The notes under the pieces were generated by a model that saw only the letters and a program-made list of their open reading frames with translations, ran no database searches and was not told where the DNA came from. From contig NZ_CP083371.1 of assembly GCF_017488845.2 (NCBI RefSeq), forward strand, positions 1,426,001 to 1,490,000: a stretch of 64,000 nucleotides of DNA, in the 5' to 3' direction. Origin of the DNA: Ensifer canadensis. GTDB lineage: Bacteria > Pseudomonadota > Alphaproteobacteria > Rhizobiales > Rhizobiaceae. Shown piece by piece: positions 17,301-26,103 of this stretch (the first letter of the stretch is position 1; the number at the start of each line of letters is the position of its first letter). The position numbers and the translations under genes are program-made.

Positions 17301-18662
17301 ATGACGATCCATCAAAAGCCTGAGGAGCCTGCAGTCGAAATCAAGGCTCCGAGCGGCCTGCGCGATACGTCGCGACCGCTTCAGCCCGAAACGCTGGCGC
17401 TTCATGGCGGCAGCTACCGTTTCGATCCGGTGAGCGGCGCCGTCGCCGTGCCGATCTACCAGACGACGTCCTATCAGCTGCCGGGCACCGATGGCGCAGA
17501 CAAGCTGTTTGCGCTTGAGGCGGCCGGCCATCTCTACACCCGCGTGTCCAATCCGACGCAGGACGCATTCGAACAGCGCCTCGCCGAAATCGAGGGCGGT
17601 GCCGCCGCCCTCGCGCTTGGCTCCGGCCAGGCGGCGTCGGCCTTCGCCGTGCTCAATCTTGCTCGATCCGGCGACAATATCGTCAGTGCCGCCGGGCTCT
17701 ACGGCGGCACCTGGGCGCTCTTTGCCTCAACGCTGAAGAGTTTCGGCATCGAGGTGCGTTTCGTCGATGCGTCCGATCCGGAGGCATTTGCGAAGGCGAC
17801 CGACGAGAGGACACGGGCCTATTACGCGGAGTCGCTTCCCAATCCGAGCCTCGAAGTCTTCCCGATCGGCGAAGTCGCCGAGATCGGCCGTCGGTTCGGC
17901 ATTCCGCTGATTATCGACAACACGGCGGCGCCCCTGACCATCCGCCCCTTCGATCACGGGGCCGCTATCGTCGTCTATTCCACCACGAAATATATCGGCG
18001 GACACGGCACCTCCATCGGCGGCGCCATCATCGATGGCGGCACTTTTCCGTGGCACGAACACGCCGAGCGCCATCCCAATCTGCACGAGCCGGATGCGAG
18101 CTATCAGGGCAAGACCTGGCTGGAAAAAGCCGCCGCCATCGACTTTCACCCCTATATCTTGCGTGCCCGCGCCGTTCTCCTGCGCGACCTCGGCGCTGCC
18201 ATCAGCCCGCAGAATGTGTTCCAGTTCATTCAGGGGCTGGAAACCTTGCCGCTGCGCATCCGCCAGCACAGCGAAAACGCCATCAAGGTCGCGGATTTCC
18301 TCCGTGCGCACCCAAAAGTGGCGCGTGTGATCTTTCCGAAGTTTCAGGACGGCGACGCCAAGGCACGCGGCGAGAAATACCTGCGCAACGGCCACTATGG
18401 TGCACTGGTCGGCTTCGAGTTGAAGGAGGGACGCGAGGCCGGACGCCGCTTCATCGACGGACTACAATTGCTCTACCACGTCGCCAACATCGGTGACGCG
18501 CGGTCGCTGGCGATCCACCCGGCAACGACCACCCACTCGCAGCTCTCCGAGGTGGACCAGCTCAGAACCGGTGTCACCCCCGGCTATGTCAGACTGTCTG
18601 TTGGCATCGAGCATCCTGACGACATTATCGCCGACCTGAAGCAGGCGATCGACGCGGCGTAA
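17301..18662 (+). CDS. metY: O-acetylhomoserine sulfhydrylase family enzyme (MetY)
   Basis: A 453-residue member of the Cys/Met-metabolism PLP family, longer than cystathionine-type relatives as is usual for MetY. Visible motifs are TLALHGGSYRFDP, YTRVSNPTQDAFEQRLAEIEGG, SGQAASAFAVLNL, IIDNTAAPL and the PLP lysine, Lys230, in YSTTKYIGGHGTSIGG. The C-terminal NIGDARSLAIHPATTTHSQL is typical of the O-acetylhomoserine branch. It should make homocysteine from O-acetylhomoserine and sulfide, bypassing cystathionine, in the cytoplasm. The sequence shows no riboswitch upstream. It probably shares a transcript with the oxygenase gene 42 bp upstream. Confidence 0.9.
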   Translation: MTIHQKPEEPAVEIKAPSGLRDTSRPLQPETLALHGGSYRFDPVSGAVAVPIYQTTSYQLPGTDGADKLFALEAAGHLYTRVSNPTQDAFEQRLAEIEGGAAALALGSGQAASAFAVLNLARSGDNIVSAAGLYGGTWALFASTLKSFGIEVRFVDASDPEAFAKATDERTRAYYAESLPNPSLEVFPIGEVAEIGRRFGIPLIIDNTAAPLTIRPFDHGAAIVVYSTTKYIGGHGTSIGGAIIDGGTFPWHEHAERHPNLHEPDASYQGKTWLEKAAAIDFHPYILRARAVLLRDLGAAISPQNVFQFIQGLETLPLRIRQHSENAIKVADFLRAHPKVARVIFPKFQDGDAKARGEKYLRNGHYGALVGFELKEGREAGRRFIDGLQLLYHVANIGDARSLAIHPATTTHSQLSEVDQLRTGVTPGYVRLSVGIEHPDDIIADLKQAIDAA

Positions 18663-18686
18663 CCCGGCGAAATCAACAATGGGTTC

Positions 18687-18719
18687 AATGGCCCAACCGT
18701 CGGCAACGGTTGGGCCATT
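18687..18719 (+). terminator. Perfect 14-bp inverted repeat after metY, probable terminator
   Basis: AATGGCCCAACCGT and ACGGTTGGGCCATT pair perfectly around a CGGCA loop, 25 bp after the metY stop. There is no long T-run, only ATTGTCAT. It may act as an intrinsic terminator or an mRNA 3-prime stabiliser. Confidence 0.6.
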
Positions 18720-18883
18720 GTCATATTCGATGATCGGCCAAAGCTTCGAAAGTTCGGCACCGAGCCCAGGGCCAGAAGTCGCGGCTTGCCGTCTTGAGTG
18801 ACGCCCGCGAAGGTAGCCAACCAGAAACATCTTACCCGCTACGCTGCCACAGAGCGCATGCGCCAGCGGCGGAAGGAAGTGCG

Positions 18884-19912
18884 ATGACCTCCGAAAACAC
18901 CCAGATCCTTCTTGCCTCCCGCCCGGACGGCAAGCCGAGACAAGACAATTTCAGGATCGGTCATTCCGCGATCCCGGAACCTGCCGATGGCCAGGTCCTG
19001 CTGAAGATCGTCTACCTGTCGCTCGATCCCTATATGCGCGGTCGCATGAATGCCGGGAAATCCTATGCCAGGCCCGTCGAGATCGGCGATGTGATGGAGG
19101 GTGGGACGGTAGCCCGCGTCGTGCGCTCGCGTCACCCGGATTTCGCCGAGGGCGATTTCGTGCTTTCTCATTCCGGCTGGCAGGCATACGCCGTTTCCGA
19201 TGGCGCAGCCCTGCGCAGGCTCGACCCATCGGCGGCCCCGCTGTCAACCGCTCTCGGGGTCCTGGGCATGCCCGGCTTTACCGCCTATTCCGGCCTGCTG
19301 ACGATCGGCAAGCCGAAGGCGGGCGAAACAGTCGTGGTTGCGGCGGCAAGCGGCGCTGTCGGTTCGGCGGTCGGGCAGATCGCCCGCATCAAAGGCGCGC
19401 GAGCCGTCGGGATCGCAGGGGGTGCCGCAAAATGCGCTTTCGTTCGCGACGAACTCGGCTTTGACGCGGTGATCGATCACCACGCAGCCGATTTTCCCGA
19501 ACAACTGGCAGCCGCCTGCCCTGGCGGGATCGACGTCTATTTCGAGAATGTCGGCGGGCATGTTTGGGATGCGGTATTTCCGCTGCTGAATGATTTCGCC
19601 CGCATTCCCGTCTGCGGATTGATCGCACAATACAACAGCCGCCCCGGCGAACAGACGGGCGGCGACCGCCTGCCCCTCGTCATGCGTGACGTCTTGAGCA
19701 AGAGCCTGCAAATTCGCGGCTTCATCCAAAGGGAATTTGTCGACCAGCGCCCCGACTTCTATCGGGAAATGGCCGGTTGGATTACATCGGGCCAGATCCG
19801 CTACCGGGAAGACATCGTCGACGGCCTCGATAATGCGCCGACAGCCTTCATCGGGCTGCTGGAGGGCCACAACTTCGGCAAGCTCGTCATTCGCGTCGCC
19901 GACGAGAACTAA
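18884..19912 (+). CDS. NADP-dependent oxidoreductase, MDR family (CurA/prostaglandin-reductase-like)
   Basis: A 342-residue protein from the ATG at 18884, preceded by GGAAGGAAG. The in-frame ATG 90 bases upstream is less convincing. It has the zinc-less medium-chain reductase plan: an N-terminal GroES-like part (LKIVYLSLDPYMRGRMN, VMEGGTVARVV), FTAYSGLLTIGKPKAGETVVVAAASGAVGSAVGQIARIKGARAVGIAGG for NADPH binding, and VYFENVGGHVWDAVFPLL. Relatives reduce activated C=C bonds of enones and aldehydes, often in detoxification. It stands alone between the metY terminator and a RIME element, so no pathway context is available. Confidence 0.88.
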   Translation: MTSENTQILLASRPDGKPRQDNFRIGHSAIPEPADGQVLLKIVYLSLDPYMRGRMNAGKSYARPVEIGDVMEGGTVARVVRSRHPDFAEGDFVLSHSGWQAYAVSDGAALRRLDPSAAPLSTALGVLGMPGFTAYSGLLTIGKPKAGETVVVAAASGAVGSAVGQIARIKGARAVGIAGGAAKCAFVRDELGFDAVIDHHAADFPEQLAAACPGGIDVYFENVGGHVWDAVFPLLNDFARIPVCGLIAQYNSRPGEQTGGDRLPLVMRDVLSKSLQIRGFIQREFVDQRPDFYREMAGWITSGQIRYREDIVDGLDNAPTAFIGLLEGHNFGKLVIRVADEN

Positions 19913-19944
19913 CGCCTGGCGCGGCGGCCAGGCTTTGTCGCCGC

Positions 19945-20048
19945 CTACAGCGCCGCGCGTCTTTTCAGACGCGCAAAGGTCGCTGTAGCGCTTTGAATTG
20001 CTGCATGTTTTTGTCCATAAATCGGGTACGATTTAAGGAAACATGCAG
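19945..20048. repeat. RIME-type intergenic palindromic element, copy 1
   Basis: Two palindromes lie side by side. The first is CTACAGCG/CGCTGTAG (19945-19952, 19981-19988), enclosing a second stem GCGCGTCT/AGACGCGC. The next is CTGCATGTTT/AAACATGCAG (20001-20010, 20039-20048). The same CTACAGCG-type palindrome plus a CTGCA-type palindrome recurs at 45218-45316 (inverted order) and 55942-56050. This is the two-palindrome structure of rhizobial RIME elements. The next 90 bp, up to the regulator gene at 20139, continue with another structured piece (GCGCAAAAGTG..., AAAGCGC..GCGCTTTA), so this copy is composite. Confidence 0.8.
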
Positions 20049-20138
20049 TGGAGCATGTCGCGCAAAAGTGTTCCCCGGTTTTGCGTAGAAACAAGAACTT
20101 AAAGCGCAGCAAGCGAATCTGAAAGATCGCGACGCGCT

Positions 20139-21908
20139 TTAGGGATTTTCGGCCGGTCGGACACCGGCCTTGCCGAGGCCGTCTTCGATCATCGCCGCCA
20201 GTTCCGGCGCATAGCTCCTTGTCACCGGTTTCGCCAAAAGCGAAATATCCGCAGGTCCCGTCGGCGCGCGCACCTCGTCAAGAGCGCTGGCCGCCTCCTG
20301 CGTCAATCCGAGCTGGCCGGCGACGGCCAGGCGCAGCAGGTTGACGGCCAGGTCCGATGTGTTTGCAAGCTGGCGCACACGAAGCAGGGCCTCCTCGTAA
20401 CGGCGCCCGCGATAGGCGTCGAGCGCCAGCGTCAGCGCTGCATCGTGATGCACATACTCCCCATTCGCCTCCGCCAGCCGCGCCAATCTTACACCTTCGG
20501 ACCAGTGGCCGGAGATGTACTGCAACAGCCCCAACCTCGCCGGAATGGCCTCGTCCAGCGGATTGAGCGCGCTGGCGCGCTGCCCTGAAAGAAAGGCCGC
20601 CTCCGTATCCCCCGCCGCAAAGCGCGCCATCATCTGCGCCACATAGCTCTGGCTTGCCTGGGGGGCGAGCGCGACTGCCTTGTCTGCCAGCTTCAACGCC
20701 CTGTTGCCAGCGATCGGCGAAGTATCCGCTTCGCCCGTCACCACCAGGATCATTGCCAGGCTTGCCGATACATCCGCGTCGTTTGCATTGTAGGCAAGCG
20801 ACCGCTCGAGGCAGGCAAGCGCGCTTGCGAGATTTTCGGAGTCGGTTCGTGCCAAAGCCATATCGGCCTGCAACACGCAGCCATAACCGAGGGATGGCGC
20901 ACTGACCTGGCGTGCAGCCTCCAGGCTGGTGATGACGCCGTCTTCGCCCGCAAGTGCGCGCGCAAGTCTCACCAGAAGCGTTTGTTGAATCTGGTGGGCA
21001 TCACCGCTCTCTAGTGGCAGCTTCGAGACACCGGAGCGCAAAGCCTCGCTACTCTGTGGGTCCACCACCTGCCAGGCGAGCTCGTGAGCATCGTTCGCCA
21101 TGCTGTAGCTGATCGACAGTCTATATTCCTTGCTGCCGGCAAGGCGGACAGCCGGTCTGGGTGCAACCCAACCTGTCACCGATGCGACGTCGATGCCGGC
21201 AGACTGCTCCTGCGCCAGCGTCCGTACCGACGAGAACTGCGACAGGGCATGCACCAGATAGTCGCCAATCTTCCTCTGCTCTTCGCCGTCTTTCACCCGT
21301 TGCGGCTGCACGTCGACAACGACGGTCGGCTTTTCGGACAGGATCGGTTTCCACGGGAAATGGTCGGCCATCGAAACGTAGAACGCTGCAGCCATCGCCA
21401 AAACCCCGGCGCTCGCAATGGCAACATTCGCCATGGAGATGCGGCGCCCGACGGCGACGGCCGAAGGCGATGGCGGCGGTGGCTCGGCGGCATCAGGCGC
21501 TATCGTCGGTGGAGCGAGGACGGCTTGTGACGGTTTTCCGTCAGCCCTGACGAAGAGCGGGACGTAGTTGCCCTTGGGGAGTTCGATGCGCAGGGCGGCT
21601 TCATCGCCAAGCGCCTCGTAATATTGTGCCAGGGCCGCTCGAAGCCGCGACGCCTCGACGCGCACGATCGGATCGGTCGCCGGGTCGAAGGAACTCGGCC
21701 GGGCGAAGACATCGATCGCGATTGTATAGGCCTTCACCGAGGCTGAACGACCGGCGAAGAACTCGTCAACCAGGTATCGCAAGAGCTTGCGGTGTCGCTC
21801 TGTCCCATGAAAGCGCGGGTCGCCCAACATACGGTCGAGTTCGGCTCGCGCCGGGCGCTCGGCAACTGGGCAGTAAGCCGCTCGGTCCGCGTCTTCTCTT
21901 GTGTTCAT
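20139..21908 (-). CDS. Membrane-anchored TPR protein with N-terminal wHTH-like domain
   Basis: A 589-residue protein. The N-terminal 110 residues (LDRMLGDPRFHGTERHRKLLRYLVDEFFAGR, KAYTIAIDVFARPSSFDPATDPIVRVEASRLRAALAQYYEALG) match a DNA-binding-like module common at the front of TPR and adenylate-cyclase-type regulators. A single transmembrane helix follows at about 160-182 (VAIASAGVLAMAAAFYV), then a TolB-like region (about 190-310) and several TPR-like helices (about 330-560). The plan resembles CadC/ToxR-type one-component regulators, with DNA binding inside and a sensor outside. It is transcribed alone. The target is unknown. Confidence 0.7.
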   Translation of the reverse strand: MNTREDADRAAYCPVAERPARAELDRMLGDPRFHGTERHRKLLRYLVDEFFAGRSASVKAYTIAIDVFARPSSFDPATDPIVRVEASRLRAALAQYYEALGDEAALRIELPKGNYVPLFVRADGKPSQAVLAPPTIAPDAAEPPPPSPSAVAVGRRISMANVAIASAGVLAMAAAFYVSMADHFPWKPILSEKPTVVVDVQPQRVKDGEEQRKIGDYLVHALSQFSSVRTLAQEQSAGIDVASVTGWVAPRPAVRLAGSKEYRLSISYSMANDAHELAWQVVDPQSSEALRSGVSKLPLESGDAHQIQQTLLVRLARALAGEDGVITSLEAARQVSAPSLGYGCVLQADMALARTDSENLASALACLERSLAYNANDADVSASLAMILVVTGEADTSPIAGNRALKLADKAVALAPQASQSYVAQMMARFAAGDTEAAFLSGQRASALNPLDEAIPARLGLLQYISGHWSEGVRLARLAEANGEYVHHDAALTLALDAYRGRRYEEALLRVRQLANTSDLAVNLLRLAVAGQLGLTQEAASALDEVRAPTGPADISLLAKPVTRSYAPELAAMIEDGLGKAGVRPAENP

Positions 21909-22131
21909 AGCGCGCCCCCATTTACCTACAACCCGAGAGAGAGTGCAAATGCGAGGTGAACTCTAGATCACAGAGCCGGGAGCGGAAAGAGAAATGTAGG
22001 GCAGTCACAAAACATTTTTCTAACAAATGCCGTAGCCCCAAAATGAAACGGCCAGTGAACTGGAAATCCAATAAGATTACAGGGGCTGCGTGATAGAAAC
22101 CGAAAATTCCAGACCAACGAACAACTGATCA

Positions 22132-22404
22132 CTATGGATTAGATTCACTGCTTGCACTGGAGAGGCAGATGGAAATCACCTCCTCTTCGATCTCTAGACA
22201 GATCAGTTCGTACTCTGCCACCATCGATGCATCCTGCGGATCACACCGACGCTGCCGATCCAGCATGGAGGTCGCCTCGTCATATGCCTCGCAAAGGCTT
22301 GCGAGCGGCATGTTCTTGGCGCTCAGCAGTTGCAACTGGCCGCGCAACGCCGGAAGCTTGAGCATCAGCTTCAAAAGTCCCCGTTGTTTGGCTTCGTTGG
22401 GCAT
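22132..22404 (-). CDS. Small hypothetical protein
   Basis: A 90-residue acidic, helical protein (KLMLKLPALRGQLQLLSAKN, YDEATSMLDRQRRCD, EYELICLEIEEEVISICLSS). It has no signal peptide and no family I recognise. GGATAGAG lies before the ATG. A copy of the 17-bp GTWAC motif at 22631-22647 points towards this gene but is 227 bp away, farther than for the other members. Coding status rests on length, composition and the start context only. It sits between the TPR regulator gene and a 594-bp intergenic region. Confidence 0.5.
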   Translation of the reverse strand: MPNEAKQRGLLKLMLKLPALRGQLQLLSAKNMPLASLCEAYDEATSMLDRQRRCDPQDASMVAEYELICLEIEEEVISICLSSASSESNP

Positions 22405-22630
22405 TGTGCTCTATCCGCTTGAACGACGATCGATGCTTCATGCCACGCCTGCGCGCGAAAATAGCGTTCGCGCGCCTCAGTACAGATCCGGAATGCCACC
22501 GGTACTCTGATTGCCAGCGTCTCGTTGAGATATGCCTACCTGACGGGTGCAGCCTCGGGTCAGCTAAACGACCAACTTCTACCTATCCCTCTCCTGCCCC
22601 CGCAAAATCGCAGGAACCGTCCGTTTCCGG

Positions 22631-22647
22631 AAGTACGTAACAGTAAC
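22631..22647 (-). promoter_or_regulatory. GTWAC motif, site 2
   Basis: On the minus strand this reads GTTACTGTTACGTACTT, identical to site 1. The nearest minus-strand start is at 22404, 227 bp away, which makes this the only site not within 100 bp of a start. Either the leader is long, a nearer small gene was missed, or the site acts at a distance on the gene at 22999. Confidence 0.6.
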
Positions 22648-22893
22648 ATTGCCGCCGCTGGCTTGACGGCGAAGCGATCCCGTCCCCGAAAACGCACCGA
22701 TGACACCTCGTCGGATCCGGCATTGATAGCCAGGCCAGGGCACGTTAATCGCAACCGCCACTCCCCAGGCCAGCGACGTGCAGCTTACCGTAATCGCGAC
22801 GGCTTGCTTGGCATGGGCATTGCGCTACAGTTGGCTTCCACGGGGTGACACAGCTGACATATTGCACTTCTCCACAGCGGTTCATCGCCGATT

Positions 22894-22910
22894 GTAACTG
22901 TTACGTACTT
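22894..22910 (+). promoter_or_regulatory. GTWAC motif, site 3 (upstream of secreted protein gene)
   Basis: The sequence is GTAACTGTTACGTACTT on the plus strand, ending 88 bp before the start codon at 22999. Orientation and distance match sites 1, 4, 5 and 6. A TTTAGA hexamer about 20 bp downstream could be the -10 box. Confidence 0.7.
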
Positions 22911-22998
22911 CGATGCGGAATACTGCGATGTTTAGAATGCCTACGATGACATTCGGCGACAGGCCGTATCGCGTGCTGAGTACAACGGAGAGATTTCC

Positions 22999-23682
22999 AT
23001 GCGATCCTTGGACAAGACATCTCATTGCGGACGTTTGGTAGCGTTCCTTTCTGCAGGGATCGCCGCGACCGGTCTGACGCTGCTGAGCACCGAGCTTGCG
23101 GCAAGCGACGACAAATTGAGCGGCCTGCCCTCACTCGTCCTTGGTGGGCTGACGGCGACAGCGCAGACACTCCAGTTCGAGACGCCTTTCAACAATCTCA
23201 TCAATGCCGGCTCGCTCCCGATCACGCTCGAGAAGACGACACTCGACGAGGTCAAGGCCACGTTCGGAGGCAATATCCGCAGCCGGACGGTGGAGGGCAT
23301 GACGGTCGGCTGGCTGTGCTACGAGCTTGCGACCGGAGATCTGCCGCGGCGGATCTGGTTCGTCGCCAACGACAGATCTGACGCAGCCACGCCTGCCCAG
23401 AAACCGGTGACATTCATCTCCACCGAAGAAGTTGCCGACGAAGCCGATAAATGTGACACCCCAACCGTTGCGCTCGCGCCGTTGTTGCTTCCGGTTCCGA
23501 CCTTGAAGGACGGCACGGAAGCCCTGGAGGAACGCTTCGGAGCAGCTCCGAAGCAAGGCATGGTGCGTTACACCCACCAGCAACAGGGCGAACAGAACAC
23601 GACGGTCATGCAAATGCTTGTCTATCGGCTAAAAGGCGGCCACATCGATGGCATCGCCTTCACGCAGATTACATCGAAATAG
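22999..23682 (+). CDS. Secreted protein of unknown function
   Basis: A 227-residue protein. The N-terminus has a basic stretch and a hydrophobic core (LVAFLSAGIAATGLTLLSTELAAS), consistent with a Sec signal peptide cut near residue 36. The mature part has a KTTLDEVKATFGGNIRSRTVEGMTVGWLCYELATGDLPRRIWFV segment and a second similar half ending GGHIDGIAFTQIT, which together suggest two beta-rich units. I recognise no family. GGAGAGATTTCC precedes the ATG. The GTWAC motif lies 88 bp upstream, placing it in the same apparent regulon as the FGE, sulfatase and MoxR operons. It converges on the HAD gene. Confidence 0.75.
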   Translation: MRSLDKTSHCGRLVAFLSAGIAATGLTLLSTELAASDDKLSGLPSLVLGGLTATAQTLQFETPFNNLINAGSLPITLEKTTLDEVKATFGGNIRSRTVEGMTVGWLCYELATGDLPRRIWFVANDRSDAATPAQKPVTFISTEEVADEADKCDTPTVALAPLLLPVPTLKDGTEALEERFGAAPKQGMVRYTHQQQGEQNTTVMQMLVYRLKGGHIDGIAFTQITSK

Positions 23683-23743
23683 CGGGTATAATTGACACCC
23701 CTCGCGGCCGTGCTGGCGGCGAGTGATGTCCCCGGCACACTGT

Positions 23744-24805
23744 CTATTTCTCGAAGGCGTAGATCCTGTTCCAGTCGGCTTTCATGTCGATGAGAAGCCA
23801 TTTCCGCTGCTCCGCCTCGTTCATCGCCTTGTCGAGCTTGCCGACATGCGACTGGCGGTCATACGCCCATTCCCGCTCGCCGTCGGTGTGGTGCACGATC
23901 ATCCCGAAGCTCGGCCCTGCGCCAGAGGTAACCCACCGCAGCATCTCGTAGTCGCCGTCGGAATTGCCGGCGACAAAGATCGGGCGGCGACCAATGAACT
24001 TGTTGATGCCGACCGGCTTGCCGGGGCCATCGTCGATGAAATCCACCTTCGGTTCGCGCATGAGCACCGGGGTGTCACCCTGAAGTTCATACTTGGTAGT
24101 TATGGTGCTGCCGACAACCTGTTCCGGCGGTATCCCGTACATCTGCTCGGTCATCGGCCGCATGAATTCGATGCCGCCGCCCGAAACGATATAGGTCTTG
24201 AAGCCGTTTTCCCGCAGATAATCCAATACCTCCCTCATCGGCAGGTAGGTAATCTCGTTATAGGGCCGGTCGAAACGCGGGTGTTTCGCGGTTGCGAACC
24301 AATCCTTGACGATCTTCGTGAATTCGTCCGTCGTCATCCCTGCATGTGTCGCCATCGCGAGCTCGACAAGACCTTTCTCGCCGGCCGCAGCCACGCCGGC
24401 CATATCGCCCTTCAGCAGCGATGCGAACGGCTCCTTGTCCTTCCATTCCGGGTGATCCGGGGCCATAGCCTTGATGCGATCGTTGATGAACATGCCCTGG
24501 AAATACATCGGCTGCTCGGTCCAGAGCGTACCGTCGTTGTCAAACACGGCGATACGGTCCACTTCAGTGACATAATCAGGGCCGCCTTCGGTCGTCACCC
24601 GCGTCACGAAGTCGATGATTGCCGATTTCGCCAAACCGTCGTTCCAGGAAGGAAGGCCAGCCGGAGGTGCATCAGCGGCCACCACAAGCGCCGGCGCGGC
24701 CAGCATCAATGCGAATGATGCCGCAACTCCCATGAAGGTCCGCCACCAGCCCTTCCGATGCGTATCCACATCAATCGACGCGAACTCTCCTGCCCTCAAA
24801 ATCAT
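23744..24805 (-). CDS. Exported HAD-superfamily phosphatase-like protein
   Basis: A 353-residue protein with an N-terminal basic region and hydrophobic helix (FMGVAASFALMLAAPALVVAADAP, about 24-46), so it is exported or anchored. HAD motif I is VFDNDGTLW (nucleophile Asp and acid/base Asp), motif II is TYIVSGGG and motif IV is FVAGNSDGDYEML. The KWLLIDMKADWNRIY end is typical of this periplasmic subgroup. It should hydrolyse a phosphate ester, but the substrate is unknown. It is 44 bp downstream of the FGE gene on the same strand with GGAGG before its ATG, so both should be made from the motif-controlled promoter. Confidence 0.85.
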   Translation of the reverse strand: MILRAGEFASIDVDTHRKGWWRTFMGVAASFALMLAAPALVVAADAPPAGLPSWNDGLAKSAIIDFVTRVTTEGGPDYVTEVDRIAVFDNDGTLWTEQPMYFQGMFINDRIKAMAPDHPEWKDKEPFASLLKGDMAGVAAAGEKGLVELAMATHAGMTTDEFTKIVKDWFATAKHPRFDRPYNEITYLPMREVLDYLRENGFKTYIVSGGGIEFMRPMTEQMYGIPPEQVVGSTITTKYELQGDTPVLMREPKVDFIDDGPGKPVGINKFIGRRPIFVAGNSDGDYEMLRWVTSGAGPSFGMIVHHTDGEREWAYDRQSHVGKLDKAMNEAEQRKWLLIDMKADWNRIYAFEK

Positions 24806-24849
24806 CGGGTGTCCTCCTCAACCGAAACAAGACTGTCGGTGTTAGACGT

Positions 24850-25821
24850 CTACGGCCGGCGAATGCAGCGAAAGCCGATATGGGTCGTTGCCGCATTTTC
24901 CTCATGCGCGTGACGGGCCGCGGGGCGGTAGCGACGGCAATAGTTCGGCGCGCAGAGATGCGATCCGCCCTTCACCACCCGCCGCGCGATCAGGATCTCC
25001 GGCTGCCGCGGGTCGTAACTTGCCTCAGCCCCGCCGCCGCGCGGATTGGAGGGGATGCAGCAGCTTTTTTGCGCAGGCCCCGGGTGGTTGCTCGACCAGT
25101 AGTCGCTTGTCCATTCCCAGACATTGCCGATCATGTCGTAAAGGCCATAGCCGTTGGGCGGGAAGCTGGCGACCGGCGACGTCCGCTCGAAGCCGTCAGG
25201 GCGCAGGTTCTCGGTCGGGAAGGTGCCGTGCCAGGTGTTGGCCATGAAACGGCCCTCAGGGACAAGTTCGGCGCCCCACGCATATTCCGCGTCATTCGGG
25301 CCGCCCTTGGCGGCATACTCCCACTCGGCTTCCGTCGGCAGATCCTTGCCGGCCCATTTCGCATAGGCCATGGCATCGACATAGGAAATCTGCACGACGG
25401 GATGGTCGAGCTTGCCGCGAATGTTGCTCTGCCGGCCATATGGCCTTTTCCAGTCGGCACCGAACTTGAAGTTCCACCATTGCGAGGGGTCACGGCTGGT
25501 GACGCGCTTCGGCGGATCGAAAATCACCGACCCCGGCCGCATCATTTCCGGCAGTGCACCCGGGTATTCCTTCGGGTCAGGCGCCTTCTCGGCAACGGTG
25601 ACGTAGCCGGTCGCCTCGACGAATGCACCAAACTGCCGGTTGGTGACAGGCGTGACGTCGATCCAGAATCCGTCGACCTTCACCGGGTGAGCCGGTGCCT
25701 CTTCGGGGTAATGATTGTCGGACCCCATCGTGAAGGTGCCGCCTTCGATCCAGATCGGCTCGCGCGCGCTGATCGCCATTGGCGTTTCGTCGAGGGTCGG
25801 CCTGGTGGATAGTGTTTGCAT
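24850..25821 (-). CDS. Formylglycine-generating enzyme (SUMF1 family)
   Basis: A 323-residue protein without a signal peptide. The FGE-sulfatase fold is evident: WIEGGTFTMGSDNHYPEEAPAHPVKVDGFWID at the front, PVVQISYVDAMAYAKWAGKDLPTEAEWEYAAKGG in the middle, GNVWEWTSDYW, and GGSHLCAPNYCRRYRPAAR near the end. Cys290 and Cys295 match the copper-binding active-site pair of true FGEs, which many family members lack. So it should oxidise the Cys in a sulfatase motif to formylglycine in the cytoplasm before export. An arylsulfatase with the needed motif is at 32681. The two share the GTWAC motif upstream although 7 kb apart. Confidence 0.9.
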   Translation of the reverse strand: MQTLSTRPTLDETPMAISAREPIWIEGGTFTMGSDNHYPEEAPAHPVKVDGFWIDVTPVTNRQFGAFVEATGYVTVAEKAPDPKEYPGALPEMMRPGSVIFDPPKRVTSRDPSQWWNFKFGADWKRPYGRQSNIRGKLDHPVVQISYVDAMAYAKWAGKDLPTEAEWEYAAKGGPNDAEYAWGAELVPEGRFMANTWHGTFPTENLRPDGFERTSPVASFPPNGYGLYDMIGNVWEWTSDYWSSNHPGPAQKSCCIPSNPRGGGAEASYDPRQPEILIARRVVKGGSHLCAPNYCRRYRPAARHAHEENAATTHIGFRCIRRP

Positions 25822-25896
25822 ACGGCTTCGATCTCCCGGGCGGATGTCGCGTCCATCCTGATAGCCCGAAGTCTAGACGCAAACTTTCCGACTCCA

Positions 25897-25913
25897 AAGT
25901 ACGTAACTGTTAC
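25897..25913 (-). promoter_or_regulatory. GTWAC motif, site 4 (upstream of FGE-HAD operon)
   Basis: On the minus strand this reads GTAACAGTTACGTACTT, ending 75 bp before the FGE start at 25821. A TCTAGA hexamer lies about 19 bp further downstream. It is 74 bp from site 5, which faces the other way, so two divergent operons share this intergenic region. Confidence 0.7.
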
Positions 25914-25987
25914 GACGGCGCACGAATCGAATTCGGGCGCCGTTTGCCCCGCCCGTGGATTGATCGAGAACCACAATCGCCCGCTTC

Positions 25988-26004
25988 GTTACTGTTACGT
26001 TCTT
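25988..26004 (+). promoter_or_regulatory. GTWAC motif, site 5 (upstream of MoxR-Bat operon)
   Basis: The sequence is GTTACTGTTACGTTCTT, ending 99 bp before the MoxR start at 26104. It differs from the others by one base (GTTC for GTAC). Orientation to the gene is the same as at sites 1, 3, 4 and 6. Confidence 0.65.
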
Positions 26005-26103
26005 TCCAACGGGCCGCATGTCACCTTAATCTCCCCTCAGAGTTCACAAATGAGAGTTCACAAGGGTTGGCGCCGCCGGGCCGGCGGGAGGGGCTAAATC
26101 TCA

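Larger units (their letters stand above)
22405..22998. other. 594-bp intergenic region with two GTWAC motif copies
   Basis: I see no convincing gene here. Several open frames exist but have shadow-like composition. The region holds two copies of the 17-bp motif in opposite, divergent orientations (22631-22647 towards the minus strand, 22894-22910 towards the plus strand). It probably serves as the promoter region for both the small gene at 22132-22404 and the secreted protein gene at 22999. Confidence 0.5.
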
